Positions 6,685 to 13,816 of a DNA stretch of 23,565 nt are shown piece by piece. The stretch is taken from NCBI GenBank assembly GCA_003232715.1, contig QIJG01000214.1, positions 1 through 23,565 on the forward strand. Reading direction: 5' to 3'. This DNA is from Nitrospirota bacterium. GTDB taxonomy: Bacteria; Nitrospirota; Thermodesulfovibrionia; Thermodesulfovibrionales; JdFR-85. Within the stretch, counting starts at the first letter, position 1. Each line of letters opens with the position of its first letter. The translations under genes and the position numbers were made by a program. The notes below the pieces were generated by a model. It was not told the DNA's origin. It saw nothing but the letters and a program-made list of their open reading frames with translations, and made no database searches.

Positions 6685-8471
6685 TCCTTTACCCTCAACA
6701 CGGCAAGAAATGCCTCCTGCGGTACCTCTATCCTTCCAACCTGTTTCATCCTCTTCTTACCCTCCTTCTGTTTTTCCAGTAGTTTCCTCTTTCTGGAGAT
6801 ATCACCACCATAGCATTTTGCAAGCACATCCTTCCTGAGGGCCTTGACGCTCTCTCTGGCGATTATCTTGCTTCCTATAGCAGCCTGTATGACCACCTCA
6901 AAGAGTTGTCTAGGGATGACCTTCCTCAGTCTTTCAGCCACCTCTCTTGCCTTGTAATAGGCATTTTCCTTATGCATTATCAGACTCAGTGCATCTACCG
7001 GCTCGTTATTGAGCAATATGTCAAGCTTTATCAGGTCTGATTCCCTGTAGCCGACAAACTCATAATCAAGGGATGCATATCCCTTTGAGAGGGATTTCAG
7101 GTTGTCATAGAAATCCCACAATATTTCACTCAACGGTAATTCGTAGACAACCCTCAGTCTGGTTGCACTTATATAAGAGAGGTCCTTCTGTATGCCCCGT
7201 TTTCCCTGGCAGAGAGTGAGGATATTTCCTATAAAATCCTGTGGCACAAAAATGGTTGCATTTACAAAGGGTTCCTCTATCTTAAGGGGCCTCTCCGGCA
7301 TTCCCGACGGGTTATCAATAAGGTACAGGTTTCCTTCCTGGTCGGTTACCCTGTAGACCACTGTCGGAGCTGTACTTATTATAGAGAGATTAAACTCCCT
7401 CTCAAGCCTCTCCTTGATTATCTCCATATGGAGCAGTCCGAGGAAGCCGCACCTGAAACCAAAGCCGAGGGCAACCGAGCTTTCAGGTTCAAAGTTGAAG
7501 GAGGCATCATTAAGCCTCAGCTTCTCAAGTGCCTCTTTCAGGAATTCATATTTTGATGACTCCACAGGATAGAATCCGCAAAAGACCATCGGCTTTACTT
7601 CCTTGTACCCAGGGCAGCGTTTGACGGCAGGTCTTGATGCATCCGTGATGGTGTCACCTATCTTTGTATCCTGGACGTTCTTTATGCCTGCAACGATGTA
7701 GCCAACCTCGCCGGTGGAGAGACTACTGGTCTTCTTTACCGCTGGTGTGAATATCCCCACATCCGTAACCTCAAACTCCTTTTCCGAGGACATGAGCCTG
7801 ATCCTCATTCCGGGACGTACGGTCCCCTCGAAGACCCTTACAAGCACAATAACGCCCCTGTAACTGTCAAACCAGGAATCAAACATAAGGGCCTTAAGCG
7901 GGGCAGAAATATCCCCTGTCGGCGGAGGAATTTTCCTTACAATCGTTTCAAGTATCTCTTCCGTACCAGTGCCCTGTTTTGCAGAGGCAAGTATTACGTC
8001 GGAGCAGTCAAGTCCCACTACGTCCTCTATCTGCTCTTTCACGCGCTCAGGGTCAGCCTGGGGCAGATCAATCTTGTTGATGACAGGGATTAACTCAAGG
8101 TCGTTTTCAATGGCAAGATAGGCATTTGCCAGTGTCTGTGCCTCCACGCCCTGAGTGGCGTCAACCACAAGGAGTGCCCCTTCACAGGAGGCAAGGCTGC
8201 GGGAGACTTCATAAGAGAAATCTACGTGTCCGGGGGTATCTATGAGATTGAGGATGTAGGTTTCGCCGTTTTTTGCCTTGTAACTCAGTCTTACGGCATG
8301 GGCCTTGATGGTTATTCCCCGCTCTTTCTCAAGGTCCATGGAGTCCAGAACCTGCTCAGACATCTCCCTTTCCGTAAGGGCGCCTGTAAATTCAAGTATC
8401 CTGTCGGCAAGTGTGGATTTGCCGTGGTCGATATGTGCTATTATTGAAAAGTTTCTAATATCTTCAGTCAT
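6681..8471 (-). CDS. lepA: Elongation factor 4 (LepA) GTPase
   Basis: Ribosome-binding translational GTPase. At 596 residues it is full length. G1 is AHIDHGKST (12-20), G2 lies in ERGITIKAHAVRLSY, G3 is DTPGHVDFSYEVSRSL and G4 is NKIDLP. The LepA-specific C-terminal domain is present, ending in LEKQKEGKKRMKQVGRIEVP and QEAFLAVL. AGGA precedes the ATG by 4 nt. The ATG overlaps the stop of the ROK kinase by 1 nt (TAATG), and the lepB start overlaps its own stop. The lepA-lepB pair is a classic conserved arrangement. Confidence 0.97.
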   Translation of the reverse strand: MTEDIRNFSIIAHIDHGKSTLADRILEFTGALTEREMSEQVLDSMDLEKERGITIKAHAVRLSYKAKNGETYILNLIDTPGHVDFSYEVSRSLASCEGALLVVDATQGVEAQTLANAYLAIENDLELIPVINKIDLPQADPERVKEQIEDVVGLDCSDVILASAKQGTGTEEILETIVRKIPPPTGDISAPLKALMFDSWFDSYRGVIVLVRVFEGTVRPGMRIRLMSSEKEFEVTDVGIFTPAVKKTSSLSTGEVGYIVAGIKNVQDTKIGDTITDASRPAVKRCPGYKEVKPMVFCGFYPVESSKYEFLKEALEKLRLNDASFNFEPESSVALGFGFRCGFLGLLHMEIIKERLEREFNLSIISTAPTVVYRVTDQEGNLYLIDNPSGMPERPLKIEEPFVNATIFVPQDFIGNILTLCQGKRGIQKDLSYISATRLRVVYELPLSEILWDFYDNLKSLSKGYASLDYEFVGYRESDLIKLDILLNNEPVDALSLIMHKENAYYKAREVAERLRKVIPRQLFEVVIQAAIGSKIIARESVKALRKDVLAKCYGGDISRKRKLLEKQKEGKKRMKQVGRIEVPQEAFLAVLRVKE

Positions 8472-9400
8472 TAGTTCCTGGTTTTATCAAATGCCAGACA
8501 GGCTGCCCCGATCACCCCGGCATCGCCTTTCAGTATTGATGGAAGTATTTTTGTGGACCCGGAGAGTTCAGGGAAGGCCCTTTTTGATACTTCTTTGATT
8601 GCCGTCTCTACGTATATATTCCAGGCACCGATAAGTCCCCCTGTAAGGATAACGGCTTCAGGGCTGAAGATGTTAATTGCACCGGCAATCCCTATCCCAA
8701 GGTATCTTCCGGCTGTCTTAAGTGTCTCCCTTGCCAGGTTGTCTCCTTCAAGGGCATAACTGTAAATATCTTCAGGGGAGATCTTGTATACGTTCCCCTC
8801 ACAGCAGGCCTTCATCAAGCTTTCAGTCCCGCTTTCAATCAACTCAACTGCCCTCCCCGTCATTGCCCTGGCGGATGCATAGGACTCAAGGCATCCATTA
8901 TTTCCGCAAGGGCATCTAACCCCCGCTGCCTCTATGCTGATGTGTCCAAGCTCGGCAGCAATATCCAGTAGGTGTCCATCGTAAATAACCCCTCCGCCTA
9001 TACCCGTGCCCAGCGTGAAAAGGACAAAGGACTTAAACTCCCTGCCTGCTCCAGCCCATCTTTCACCCAGGGCTGCTGCATTGGCATCGTTTTCGATATA
9101 AACAGGCAGGGAAAATCTCTGCCTGATGCCGTCTGTAAATCCTATTCCTTCAACAGAGGGGAGGTTTGGAGACCGTTTTACAATCCCCTTCTTTCTCTCA
9201 ATAACCCCTGCCACACCAATCCCTATCCCCGCTACATCATCTGAATAAAACCTGTCAATAGCAGAGACCAGTGAATCGAAGACATTATTAGTGGATGAGG
9301 TTTTGACCCGCTCCACTATCTCTCCTTCTCTGTTCACCAGGGCGACCCTCAGATTGGTCCCGCCTATGTCTGCACCTATGGCATATCTTTTGTGTCTCAT
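8471..9400 (-). CDS. ROK-family sugar kinase (probable glucokinase)
   Basis: A 309-residue ATP-dependent sugar kinase of the ROK family, probably phosphorylating glucose or a related hexose. Visible are the ATP loop GADIGGTNLR (9-18), the catalytic base D105 in ENDANAAALGE and the GTGIGGG turn. The ROK zinc site is H153 in ELGHI with C163, C165 and C170 in CPCGNNGCLE. No DNA-binding HTH precedes the kinase, so it is an enzyme rather than a NagC/XylR-type repressor. It is the first gene of the lepA-lepB-rib run, 149 nt after the response-regulator stop, with a candidate promoter in that gap. Exact substrate is uncertain. Confidence 0.88.
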   Translation of the reverse strand: MRHKRYAIGADIGGTNLRVALVNREGEIVERVKTSSTNNVFDSLVSAIDRFYSDDVAGIGIGVAGVIERKKGIVKRSPNLPSVEGIGFTDGIRQRFSLPVYIENDANAAALGERWAGAGREFKSFVLFTLGTGIGGGVIYDGHLLDIAAELGHISIEAAGVRCPCGNNGCLESYASARAMTGRAVELIESGTESLMKACCEGNVYKISPEDIYSYALEGDNLARETLKTAGRYLGIGIAGAINIFSPEAVILTGGLIGAWNIYVETAIKEVSKRAFPELSGSTKILPSILKGDAGVIGAACLAFDKTRN

Positions 9401-9491
9401 CTGCTTTCAAAGTTCAGGGTGAATCTTTTTGCGGGCATCCTGTCTTAACAGGCTTTGCCTTAAATCTCCCTGTGTGCTCCCATGTCTTAAA

Positions 9492-9512
9492 AATAAGTTG
9501 ATATAACTTATT
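9492..9512. repeat. AT-rich inverted repeat upstream of the ROK gene
   Basis: AATAAGTT (9492-9499) and AACTTATT (9505-9512) form an 8-bp dyad with a 5-nt spacer. On the minus strand a short T run follows it. It could be a weak terminator for the response-regulator operon or an operator at the start of the ROK-lepA transcript, since it lies just after the candidate -10. Confidence 0.4.
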
Positions 9513-9542
9513 ATTTTAACACAGTTTAACCATGAGCTGCAA
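9513..9542 (-). promoter_or_regulatory. Candidate promoter for the ROK-lepA-lepB-rib operon
   Basis: On the minus strand TTGCAG (9537-9542, 3/6) and TAAAAT (9513-9518, 5/6) are 18 nt apart. The predicted start near 9506 gives a leader of about 105 nt. That leader contains a small hairpin, CCTGT/ACAGG (9439-9452). The -35 match is weak. Confidence 0.3.
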
Positions 9543-9549
9543 AATAATC

Positions 9550-9924
9550 TTAGAAGCCTTTGTCCTGCTTTGCCTTTGTGACCACCTTCAATATGGCTTC
9601 AGGTGTGAAGGGTTTTTCTATATATTCGAAGGCCCCTAATTTTATTGCCTCAACCGCTGTGCTTATTGTCCCGTAACCCGTGATGATTATCACCTGGATA
9701 TCCGGCCACCGCTCCTTTATGATCTTTAACACTTCAATCCCATCCATGTCGGGCATTTTAAGGTCTGTCAGGACTACATCAAAACCTTCATTTTCAAGTA
9801 ATTCTATCGCCTCATCTCCACGTGAAGTCGCTACTACATTATAGCCTTCAGGCGTTAACACCCTCTGGCAACTTATCCTGACTATAGCCTCATCATCTAT
9901 TACAAGAACCCTCCCCATACTCAT
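9550..9924 (-). CDS. Single-domain response regulator
   Basis: A 124-residue stand-alone receiver domain. The acidic pocket is D10-D11, the phospho-acceptor is D54 in LTDLKMPDMDG, the switch threonine is T82 in IIITGYGT, and the conserved lysine is K104 in YIEKPF. No output domain follows, so it acts by protein contact or as a phosphotransfer intermediate. AAAGGAGG 5 nt upstream supports the ATG at 9924, which lies 32 nt inside the preceding GHKL ATPase gene. It is the last gene of the regulatory operon. Its receiver resembles that of the NtrC-type protein at 12332-13711 (shared GYGT-STAVEA-KLGA pattern), so the same kinase may serve both. That is inference. Confidence 0.92.
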   Translation of the reverse strand: MSMGRVLVIDDEAIVRISCQRVLTPEGYNVVATSRGDEAIELLENEGFDVVLTDLKMPDMDGIEVLKIIKERWPDIQVIIITGYGTISTAVEAIKLGAFEYIEKPFTPEAILKVVTKAKQDKGF

Positions 9925-10471
9925 GTCTTCCTCCTTTCCACAGGCGTTTTATCCCTAAGGATATATCTTTCCTCAGGATAGAGAGCACCCCTGGATAACT
10001 TATGGGGATCTCACCGAGTTGCCTCTTAATCTCAGCGCTATCGAGTATATACTCATTGTTGTCAACCCTGTATTTAAATATCAGATCAATATCAGGGTTC
10101 CCGCAGATAAGTGTCACTATTGTAGATGCTATGTCACCAAGGGGTTTTCTGTCAATGTGGTTCAGGGAGAAGGTGGCCTGAAGGGTGGTTCCCTTACCGG
10201 TTTCGGAATGAACAGTAAGGTTACCGCCGGTCTCACGGGCCGACTGTGCAAGGAGTGGGATGCCGAGCCCTGTCTTTTTCCCTTTTGTTGTAAAAAAGGG
10301 GTCTGTTAACCTCTTGAGGGTCTCTTCATCCATCCCCCTGCCGTTGTCTTTTACAATCAGTCTGAGAATGCCACGTTTTGTATCTTCTTCAATTGATATA
10401 ACTATCCGGTTTGCGCCGGCATCGATTGAGTTCCCGGCAATATCGAGTATATGCATGGAGATGTCCTGCAT
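9893..10471 (-). CDS. Stand-alone GHKL (histidine-kinase-type) ATP-binding protein
   Basis: A 192-residue protein. Residues 1-105 form a GHKL ATPase domain: N box HILDIAGNSIDAGA (N14), G1 DNGRGM (42-47), F box DPFFTTK and G2 KKTGLGIPLL (65-74). No dimerisation/phospho-acceptor histidine domain precedes it, so it is not a classical kinase by itself. The remaining ~85 residues hold a separate alpha/beta segment (GNPDIDLIFKYRVDNNEYIL). The start motif M-(D/E)-IS-HILDIA-NSI-AGA matches, as I recall, ATPases beside Firmicute [FeFe]-hydrogenase operons. It starts 1 nt after the PHP gene and overlaps the next gene by 32 nt. The target is unknown; the adjacent receiver protein is an obvious candidate partner. 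Confidence 0.82.
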   Translation of the reverse strand: MQDISMHILDIAGNSIDAGANRIVISIEEDTKRGILRLIVKDNGRGMDEETLKRLTDPFFTTKGKKTGLGIPLLAQSARETGGNLTVHSETGKGTTLQATFSLNHIDRKPLGDIASTIVTLICGNPDIDLIFKYRVDNNEYILDSAEIKRQLGEIPISYPGVLSILRKDISLGIKRLWKGGRHEYGEGSCNR

Positions 10472-10472
10472 C

Positions 10473-11204
10473 TCAGAACCTTACCTTCCTCCCCTCCTTT
10501 CCTGATAAGGCAAGGGCAATCTCTTCAAAGGAGGGCTCATTCATTATAAATTCTGTAGCAGCACGGCCGATGTCCGAAACGTGGTGGGCATCAGATGAGG
10601 TGATCCATGGATATCTGTCATATATGCCAAACATTGTCAAGGCCCGGTTCTTTTCCGTCCTGAAAGATATTTCAAGTGCATCAAAGTTCAGAGAATCATG
10701 GATAAAGCCCAGTTGTGTCAGGATACTGAATGCCTCTCTGTCAATGTGACAGGCGATTGTGATACCTCCAAGGTCATGGATGATGCCGATGGCATCTTTG
10801 ACTCCAAGCCCCGTGGCGTCCATAAGTACCCGGTCATTAAACCTGATGACCTCGTCCTTTTCGTTCACTACGACCTGTTCATAAAATATACGTTTGTCGC
10901 CGGTTAAGGGGATATCATTATAAGCAATCTCCTGAAGTCTCATGACGGACTCCATGTCGGGGAATAGGGCAAGGATATGTGCCTCTTCAGCAGTTGTCAA
11001 TTCCATGCCCGGGATAACCGTTATCCCGTTGTTCACCTTTAGGACGGATGGTATGTTTTCAGCAGTGTTATGGTCAGTGACTGCAATGATGTCAAGCCCC
11101 TTTTCAATGGCTGTTGATACCACTCTTGCCGGAGTCATATCAAGTTCAGCGCATGGAGACAGACAGGTATGAATATGGAGGTCAGCCCTGTAAGTTCCGA
11201 GCAT
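10473..11204 (-). CDS. PHP-domain metal-dependent phosphoesterase
   Basis: A 243-residue PHP (polymerase and histidinol phosphatase) domain protein. Metal ligands are visible: DLHIHT (D8, H10, H12), TDHN (D44, H45), E68 in GMEL, H76 in AHILALFP, CHIDR in the middle, and SSDAH near the C-terminus. All motifs are intact, so phosphoesterase activity is likely, but the substrate is unknown. It overlaps the end of the upstream DRTGG gene by 23 nt and ends 1 nt before the GHKL ATPase. The CHIDRE-F motif and context match PHP proteins in hydrogenase-linked regulatory clusters as I remember them. Confidence 0.85.
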   Translation of the reverse strand: MLGTYRADLHIHTCLSPCAELDMTPARVVSTAIEKGLDIIAVTDHNTAENIPSVLKVNNGITVIPGMELTTAEEAHILALFPDMESVMRLQEIAYNDIPLTGDKRIFYEQVVVNEKDEVIRFNDRVLMDATGLGVKDAIGIIHDLGGITIACHIDREAFSILTQLGFIHDSLNFDALEISFRTEKNRALTMFGIYDRYPWITSSDAHHVSDIGRAATEFIMNEPSFEEIALALSGKEGRKVRF

Positions 11205-11538
11205 TTAGAATCCGGTATAGCTTGCCTGCAGTCTCAAAAGCTGATTTGCCGGTAAGCAGTATGGGGATATCCTCTGAAACCGCCCTGTCCAGGGTATCGG
11301 ATTCCGGCATTCGACCGTTGACTATGACTATTGCAGAAAGATTTTTGAGGGTTGCCACCGCCACAATATTAACGTGTGTCTGAAGTGTTATCCAGATGTT
11401 TCCATCTTCTGAGTTTGCCATCACATCACTCAGGAGGTCGCCAACATAGGCACCGCTTACCTCACGTTCAAGATCGGGCCCTTCAGCAGGGGTGAGTGGT
11501 TTAAGAGATAATATCTCTGCTATTTCCTTTAGTTTCAT
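11182..11538 (-). CDS. DRTGG-domain protein (copy 1)
   Basis: A 118-residue single-domain protein of the DRTGG type, a small alpha/beta fold also found between CBS pairs in some enzymes and thought to bind nucleotides or similar ligands. The recognisable core is SGAYVGDLLSDVMANSEDG, ITLQTHVNIVAVA, then SAIVIVNGRMPE and ILLTGKSAFETAGKLY. It is intact along the family pattern. It has no clear Shine-Dalgarno. In the ancestral arrangement its ATG seems to have overlapped the stop of the upstream ATPase gene (CCATGA), so translation was probably coupled. It overlaps the PHP gene by 23 nt. Confidence 0.82.
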   Translation of the reverse strand: MKLKEIAEILSLKPLTPAEGPDLEREVSGAYVGDLLSDVMANSEDGNIWITLQTHVNIVAVATLKNLSAIVIVNGRMPESDTLDRAVSEDIPILLTGKSAFETAGKLYRILNARNLQG

Positions 11539-11573
11539 GGTTTAATTATCATCTCAACTGTAGTGCCCTCACC
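11535..11573 (-). other. Out-of-frame remnant of the ATPase C-terminus
   Basis: Read in the +1 frame relative to the ATPase ORF, this stretch encodes GEGTTVEMIIKP and then TGA. G-(K/E)-GT-T-V-E-M is the standard last beta strand of GHKL/RsbW domains. Its TGA overlaps the ATG of the next gene (ATGA), a normal operon junction. It therefore looks like the original end of the upstream gene, cut off by a small deletion or frameshift. Confidence 0.65.
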
Positions 11574-11937
11574 CGGCGTTCTTTTTCATATTCGGCAGTC
11601 CCATACCTGCACCCCACCCCATCTCTCTTACCCAGTCCGGGGCAGTGGAGTAGCCCTTCTGCATTGCCAATTCAATATCCTCAATTCCGGGACCCATGTC
11701 CTCTGCAATTATCCGTATCTCTCCCGGGGATATACTGTACCTGAGGATGCCTGCGGGGGTATATATTATAATGTTCATTTCTGCCTCAAATGTGGCAATA
11801 GCGACCCTCCTGACAACTTCATCTTCAATCCCAACGCTTAACATGATGGTTTTGAGTTCAGTGGATGCCTCACCGGCCCGGCTGAAGTCTCCCCCTACGA
11901 TATGAAAACTGCCTTCATAGGTTTTATCTATCTTCAT
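11569..11937 (-). CDS. RsbW/RsbT-like anti-sigma-type ATPase, C-terminus lost
   Basis: A 122-residue small GHKL ATPase like the serine kinases of partner-switching systems. The N box is FEAEMNIIIY (N55), G1 is EDMGPGIEDIE (79-89), and G2 is GWGAGMGLPNMKK (107-119). The GYSTAPDWVREMG segment is, from memory, typical of the subfamily near [FeFe]-hydrogenases. The ORF stops just after NMKKNAG. Family members continue about 20 residues with a last beta strand, G-GT-VEM. That strand is still encoded directly downstream, but in the +1 frame and about nine residues too close. The protein is probably truncated and may be unstable. No antagonist (SpoIIAA-like) or sigma factor gene is in view. Confidence 0.75.
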   Translation of the reverse strand: MKIDKTYEGSFHIVGGDFSRAGEASTELKTIMLSVGIEDEVVRRVAIATFEAEMNIIIYTPAGILRYSISPGEIRIIAEDMGPGIEDIELAMQKGYSTAPDWVREMGWGAGMGLPNMKKNAG

Positions 11938-12008
11938 CTTTATCTGAAAACGGACTGCCCTTTATTTCCCACCGTGAAGGGGGAACATGTCGATGCGCGT
12001 CTGTTTTT

Positions 12009-12335
12009 TCATTCAGGACAACACCTGAGTCCCTCTTCATATAGTTTACCACAGGCAGTAAACATTGAGTAAGGTGTGATAAGAAGGGTGATCTTTTTCT
12101 TTTGTGAGAGTTCAATTGTTTGTCTGTCCGGTTCTTTTCCCCTTGTGAAAACAACGACCTTTATGTCGGCAATGTCGGATGTCCTTATTGCCTGCTGTTT
12201 TGCAAGGCCTGTGATAAGCACGGAGTTCCCCCTTGAATAGTACAGGACGTCACTCATGAGATCAGTTGCACATGCCCATTCGATTTCAGCCTCGGAGTCC
12301 CGCGAATTGGTTATGACAATCTCTTTCAATCTCAT
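12009..12335 (-). CDS. DRTGG-like protein (copy 2, divergent)
   Basis: A 108-residue protein aligning with the DRTGG protein at 11182-11538. Shared positions are MxLKEI at the start, D-L-MSDVL (residues 25-31), a -I(T/R)T- central strand, VVFTRGK-P in place of IVIVNGR-P, and the end ACGKLYEEGL against AGKLYRIL. It lacks about ten residues between the N-terminus and the SDVL motif and has diverged strongly. The two copies look like ancient paralogues, perhaps forming a heterodimer. Its ATG overlaps the stop of the NtrC-type gene by 4 nt. A 71-nt gap before the ATPase gene holds nothing convincing. Confidence 0.72.
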   Translation of the reverse strand: MRLKEIVITNSRDSEAEIEWACATDLMSDVLYYSRGNSVLITGLAKQQAIRTSDIADIKVVVFTRGKEPDRQTIELSQKKKITLLITPYSMFTACGKLYEEGLRCCPE

Positions 12336-13711
12336 TTCGGTCTTGCAACCCGGTGTTTTTTTATCAGGGCATGGAAATTTGACCTCTGCATCCCTACGTC
12401 ACTTGCCGCCCTTGATATATTCCATTCGTTCCTCTTCAGTGCCTCTGTGACGAAGACCCTCTCCACCTCCTCAACGGACTTTTCCCTAAGGTCTTTTTTT
12501 ATCTCTTTCAGCTCTTCGATATTTTGTGGGATCTGCTCGGTCTGCGAAAGGGTCAGGAAGCTGAGGATTTCTGGTTTGATGGTAGAGTTGTCTGCAAGAA
12601 GTATTGCCCGCTGGATTGTATTTTCCAGTTCACGTATGTTGCCCGGCCATATGCAGGAGCTAAGAATCCTCATGGCTTCAGCAGAGATATTTTTCACCTC
12701 TTTGCCTAACTCTTCGGAATATTTCCTCAGGAAGTGATATGCAAGGAGTGGGATATCTTCCCTCCTCTCTCTCAGCGGTGGGACGTGAATGGGGAAGATG
12801 TCAAGCCTGTAGAAGAGGTCTTCCCTGAAGGTGCCTGCCTTTACCATGGCAGGAAGGTCTTTATTGGTTGTTGTATCAACTTTGGCGGCCTTTTTGTCTC
12901 CAACAGGCCTGTATTCTTTTTCCTGTAGTACCCTGAGCAGTTTTGACTGAAGCGGTAATGGTAGATTTCCGATCTCATCCAGGAAGAGGGTTCCCCCTTC
13001 GGCCTCTTCTATCAGGCCCTTCTTATCAGTAACCGCACCTGTGAATGAACCCCTTTTATGCCCGAAGAGTTCAGATTCTATTAACTCGTCAGCTAATGTT
13101 CCACAATCTATAACAACAAAAGGCCTGTCCTTGCGCGGACTGTTATAATGGACGGCCCTTGCAACGAGTTCCTTTCCCGTCCCGCTCTCTCCGGTAATCA
13201 GTACCGTGCTTGCAGTAGGAGCCACAGTGCCTATCAATCTGAAGACCTTTTCCATTGCCTTTGAGGTCCCAACTATATTTTTTATGTATTGAGCCGAGAG
13301 TTCTTTTTTGAGACAGATATTTTCTTCTCTGAGACTCTTTCTCTCGATGGCCCTTCCGGCAAGGGATACCAGCTCTTCCGGTCTGAAAGGTTTTTCTACA
13401 TAATCATAGGCGCCTAACTTCATCGCCTCTACAGCGGTAGATACAGTTCCGTAACCGGTCACGAGTATTACCTCTGTGTCCGGATAGGCTTCCTTTATAT
13501 CATTAAGGAGTTCTATTCCGCTTGCATCAGGCAATTTGAGGTCTGAAAGCACCAGGTCAAAACTCATCGTTTCCATAAGCTTCAGTGCCCTCCCGGCGTT
13601 TTCCGCTTCTGAAACCCTATATCCATGGGGTTTCAGAAGCTTTATGCAGCTTTCCCTTACGATCTCTTCGTCATCTACTATGAGTACCCTTGCCTTGTTT
13701 TTTGATTGCAT
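12332..13711 (-). CDS. NtrC-family sigma-54-dependent response regulator
   Basis: A 459-residue three-domain activator. The receiver spans 1-120 (D13, D14, phospho-D57 in SDLKLP, T85, K107). The AAA+ domain spans about 146-375, with Walker A GESGTGKE (174-181), the sigma-54 contact loop GSFTGA (221-226, a GAFTGA variant) and Walker B GGTLFLDEI. A C-terminal FIS-type helix-turn-helix contains NISRAASDVGMQRSNFHALIKK. After KVD (277-279) the usual VRIIAATNKDL is shortened to TTTNKDL, so about four residues of the sensor-I strand are missing. It follows the haem-motif kinase by 105 nt and is its probable partner. Function should be checked given the gap. Confidence 0.93.
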   Translation of the reverse strand: MQSKNKARVLIVDDEEIVRESCIKLLKPHGYRVSEAENAGRALKLMETMSFDLVLSDLKLPDASGIELLNDIKEAYPDTEVILVTGYGTVSTAVEAMKLGAYDYVEKPFRPEELVSLAGRAIERKSLREENICLKKELSAQYIKNIVGTSKAMEKVFRLIGTVAPTASTVLITGESGTGKELVARAVHYNSPRKDRPFVVIDCGTLADELIESELFGHKRGSFTGAVTDKKGLIEEAEGGTLFLDEIGNLPLPLQSKLLRVLQEKEYRPVGDKKAAKVDTTTNKDLPAMVKAGTFREDLFYRLDIFPIHVPPLRERREDIPLLAYHFLRKYSEELGKEVKNISAEAMRILSSCIWPGNIRELENTIQRAILLADNSTIKPEILSFLTLSQTEQIPQNIEELKEIKKDLREKSVEEVERVFVTEALKRNEWNISRAASDVGMQRSNFHALIKKHRVARPK

Positions 13712-13816
13712 CCGGTCTTCAGGGCCTGTCTGCCCGTTATTCTTTAAAATTGAGATTCTTCTCTCCCCTTAGTAGATGTGGAGAGTTCAGGGATTCAATG
13801 GTACCACCGCATTTGA

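Noticed and set aside
9401..9549. Missing gene or pseudogene in the 149-nt gap before the ROK kinase
   Set aside because: No coding similarity in any frame; only a dyad, a small hairpin and a candidate promoter.
11938..12008. Mini-ORF of 16 codons starting at the end of the second DRTGG gene, and a longer minus-strand frame at 11924-12154
   Set aside because: No family motif or good ribosome binding site; the longer frame overlaps the DRTGG coding sequence and reads as an out-of-frame shadow.
13712..13816. Earlier start for the NtrC-type gene in the 105-nt gap
   Set aside because: The in-frame upstream codons contain no ATG, GTG or TTG before a TAA stop; only a weak 6-bp hairpin is present.
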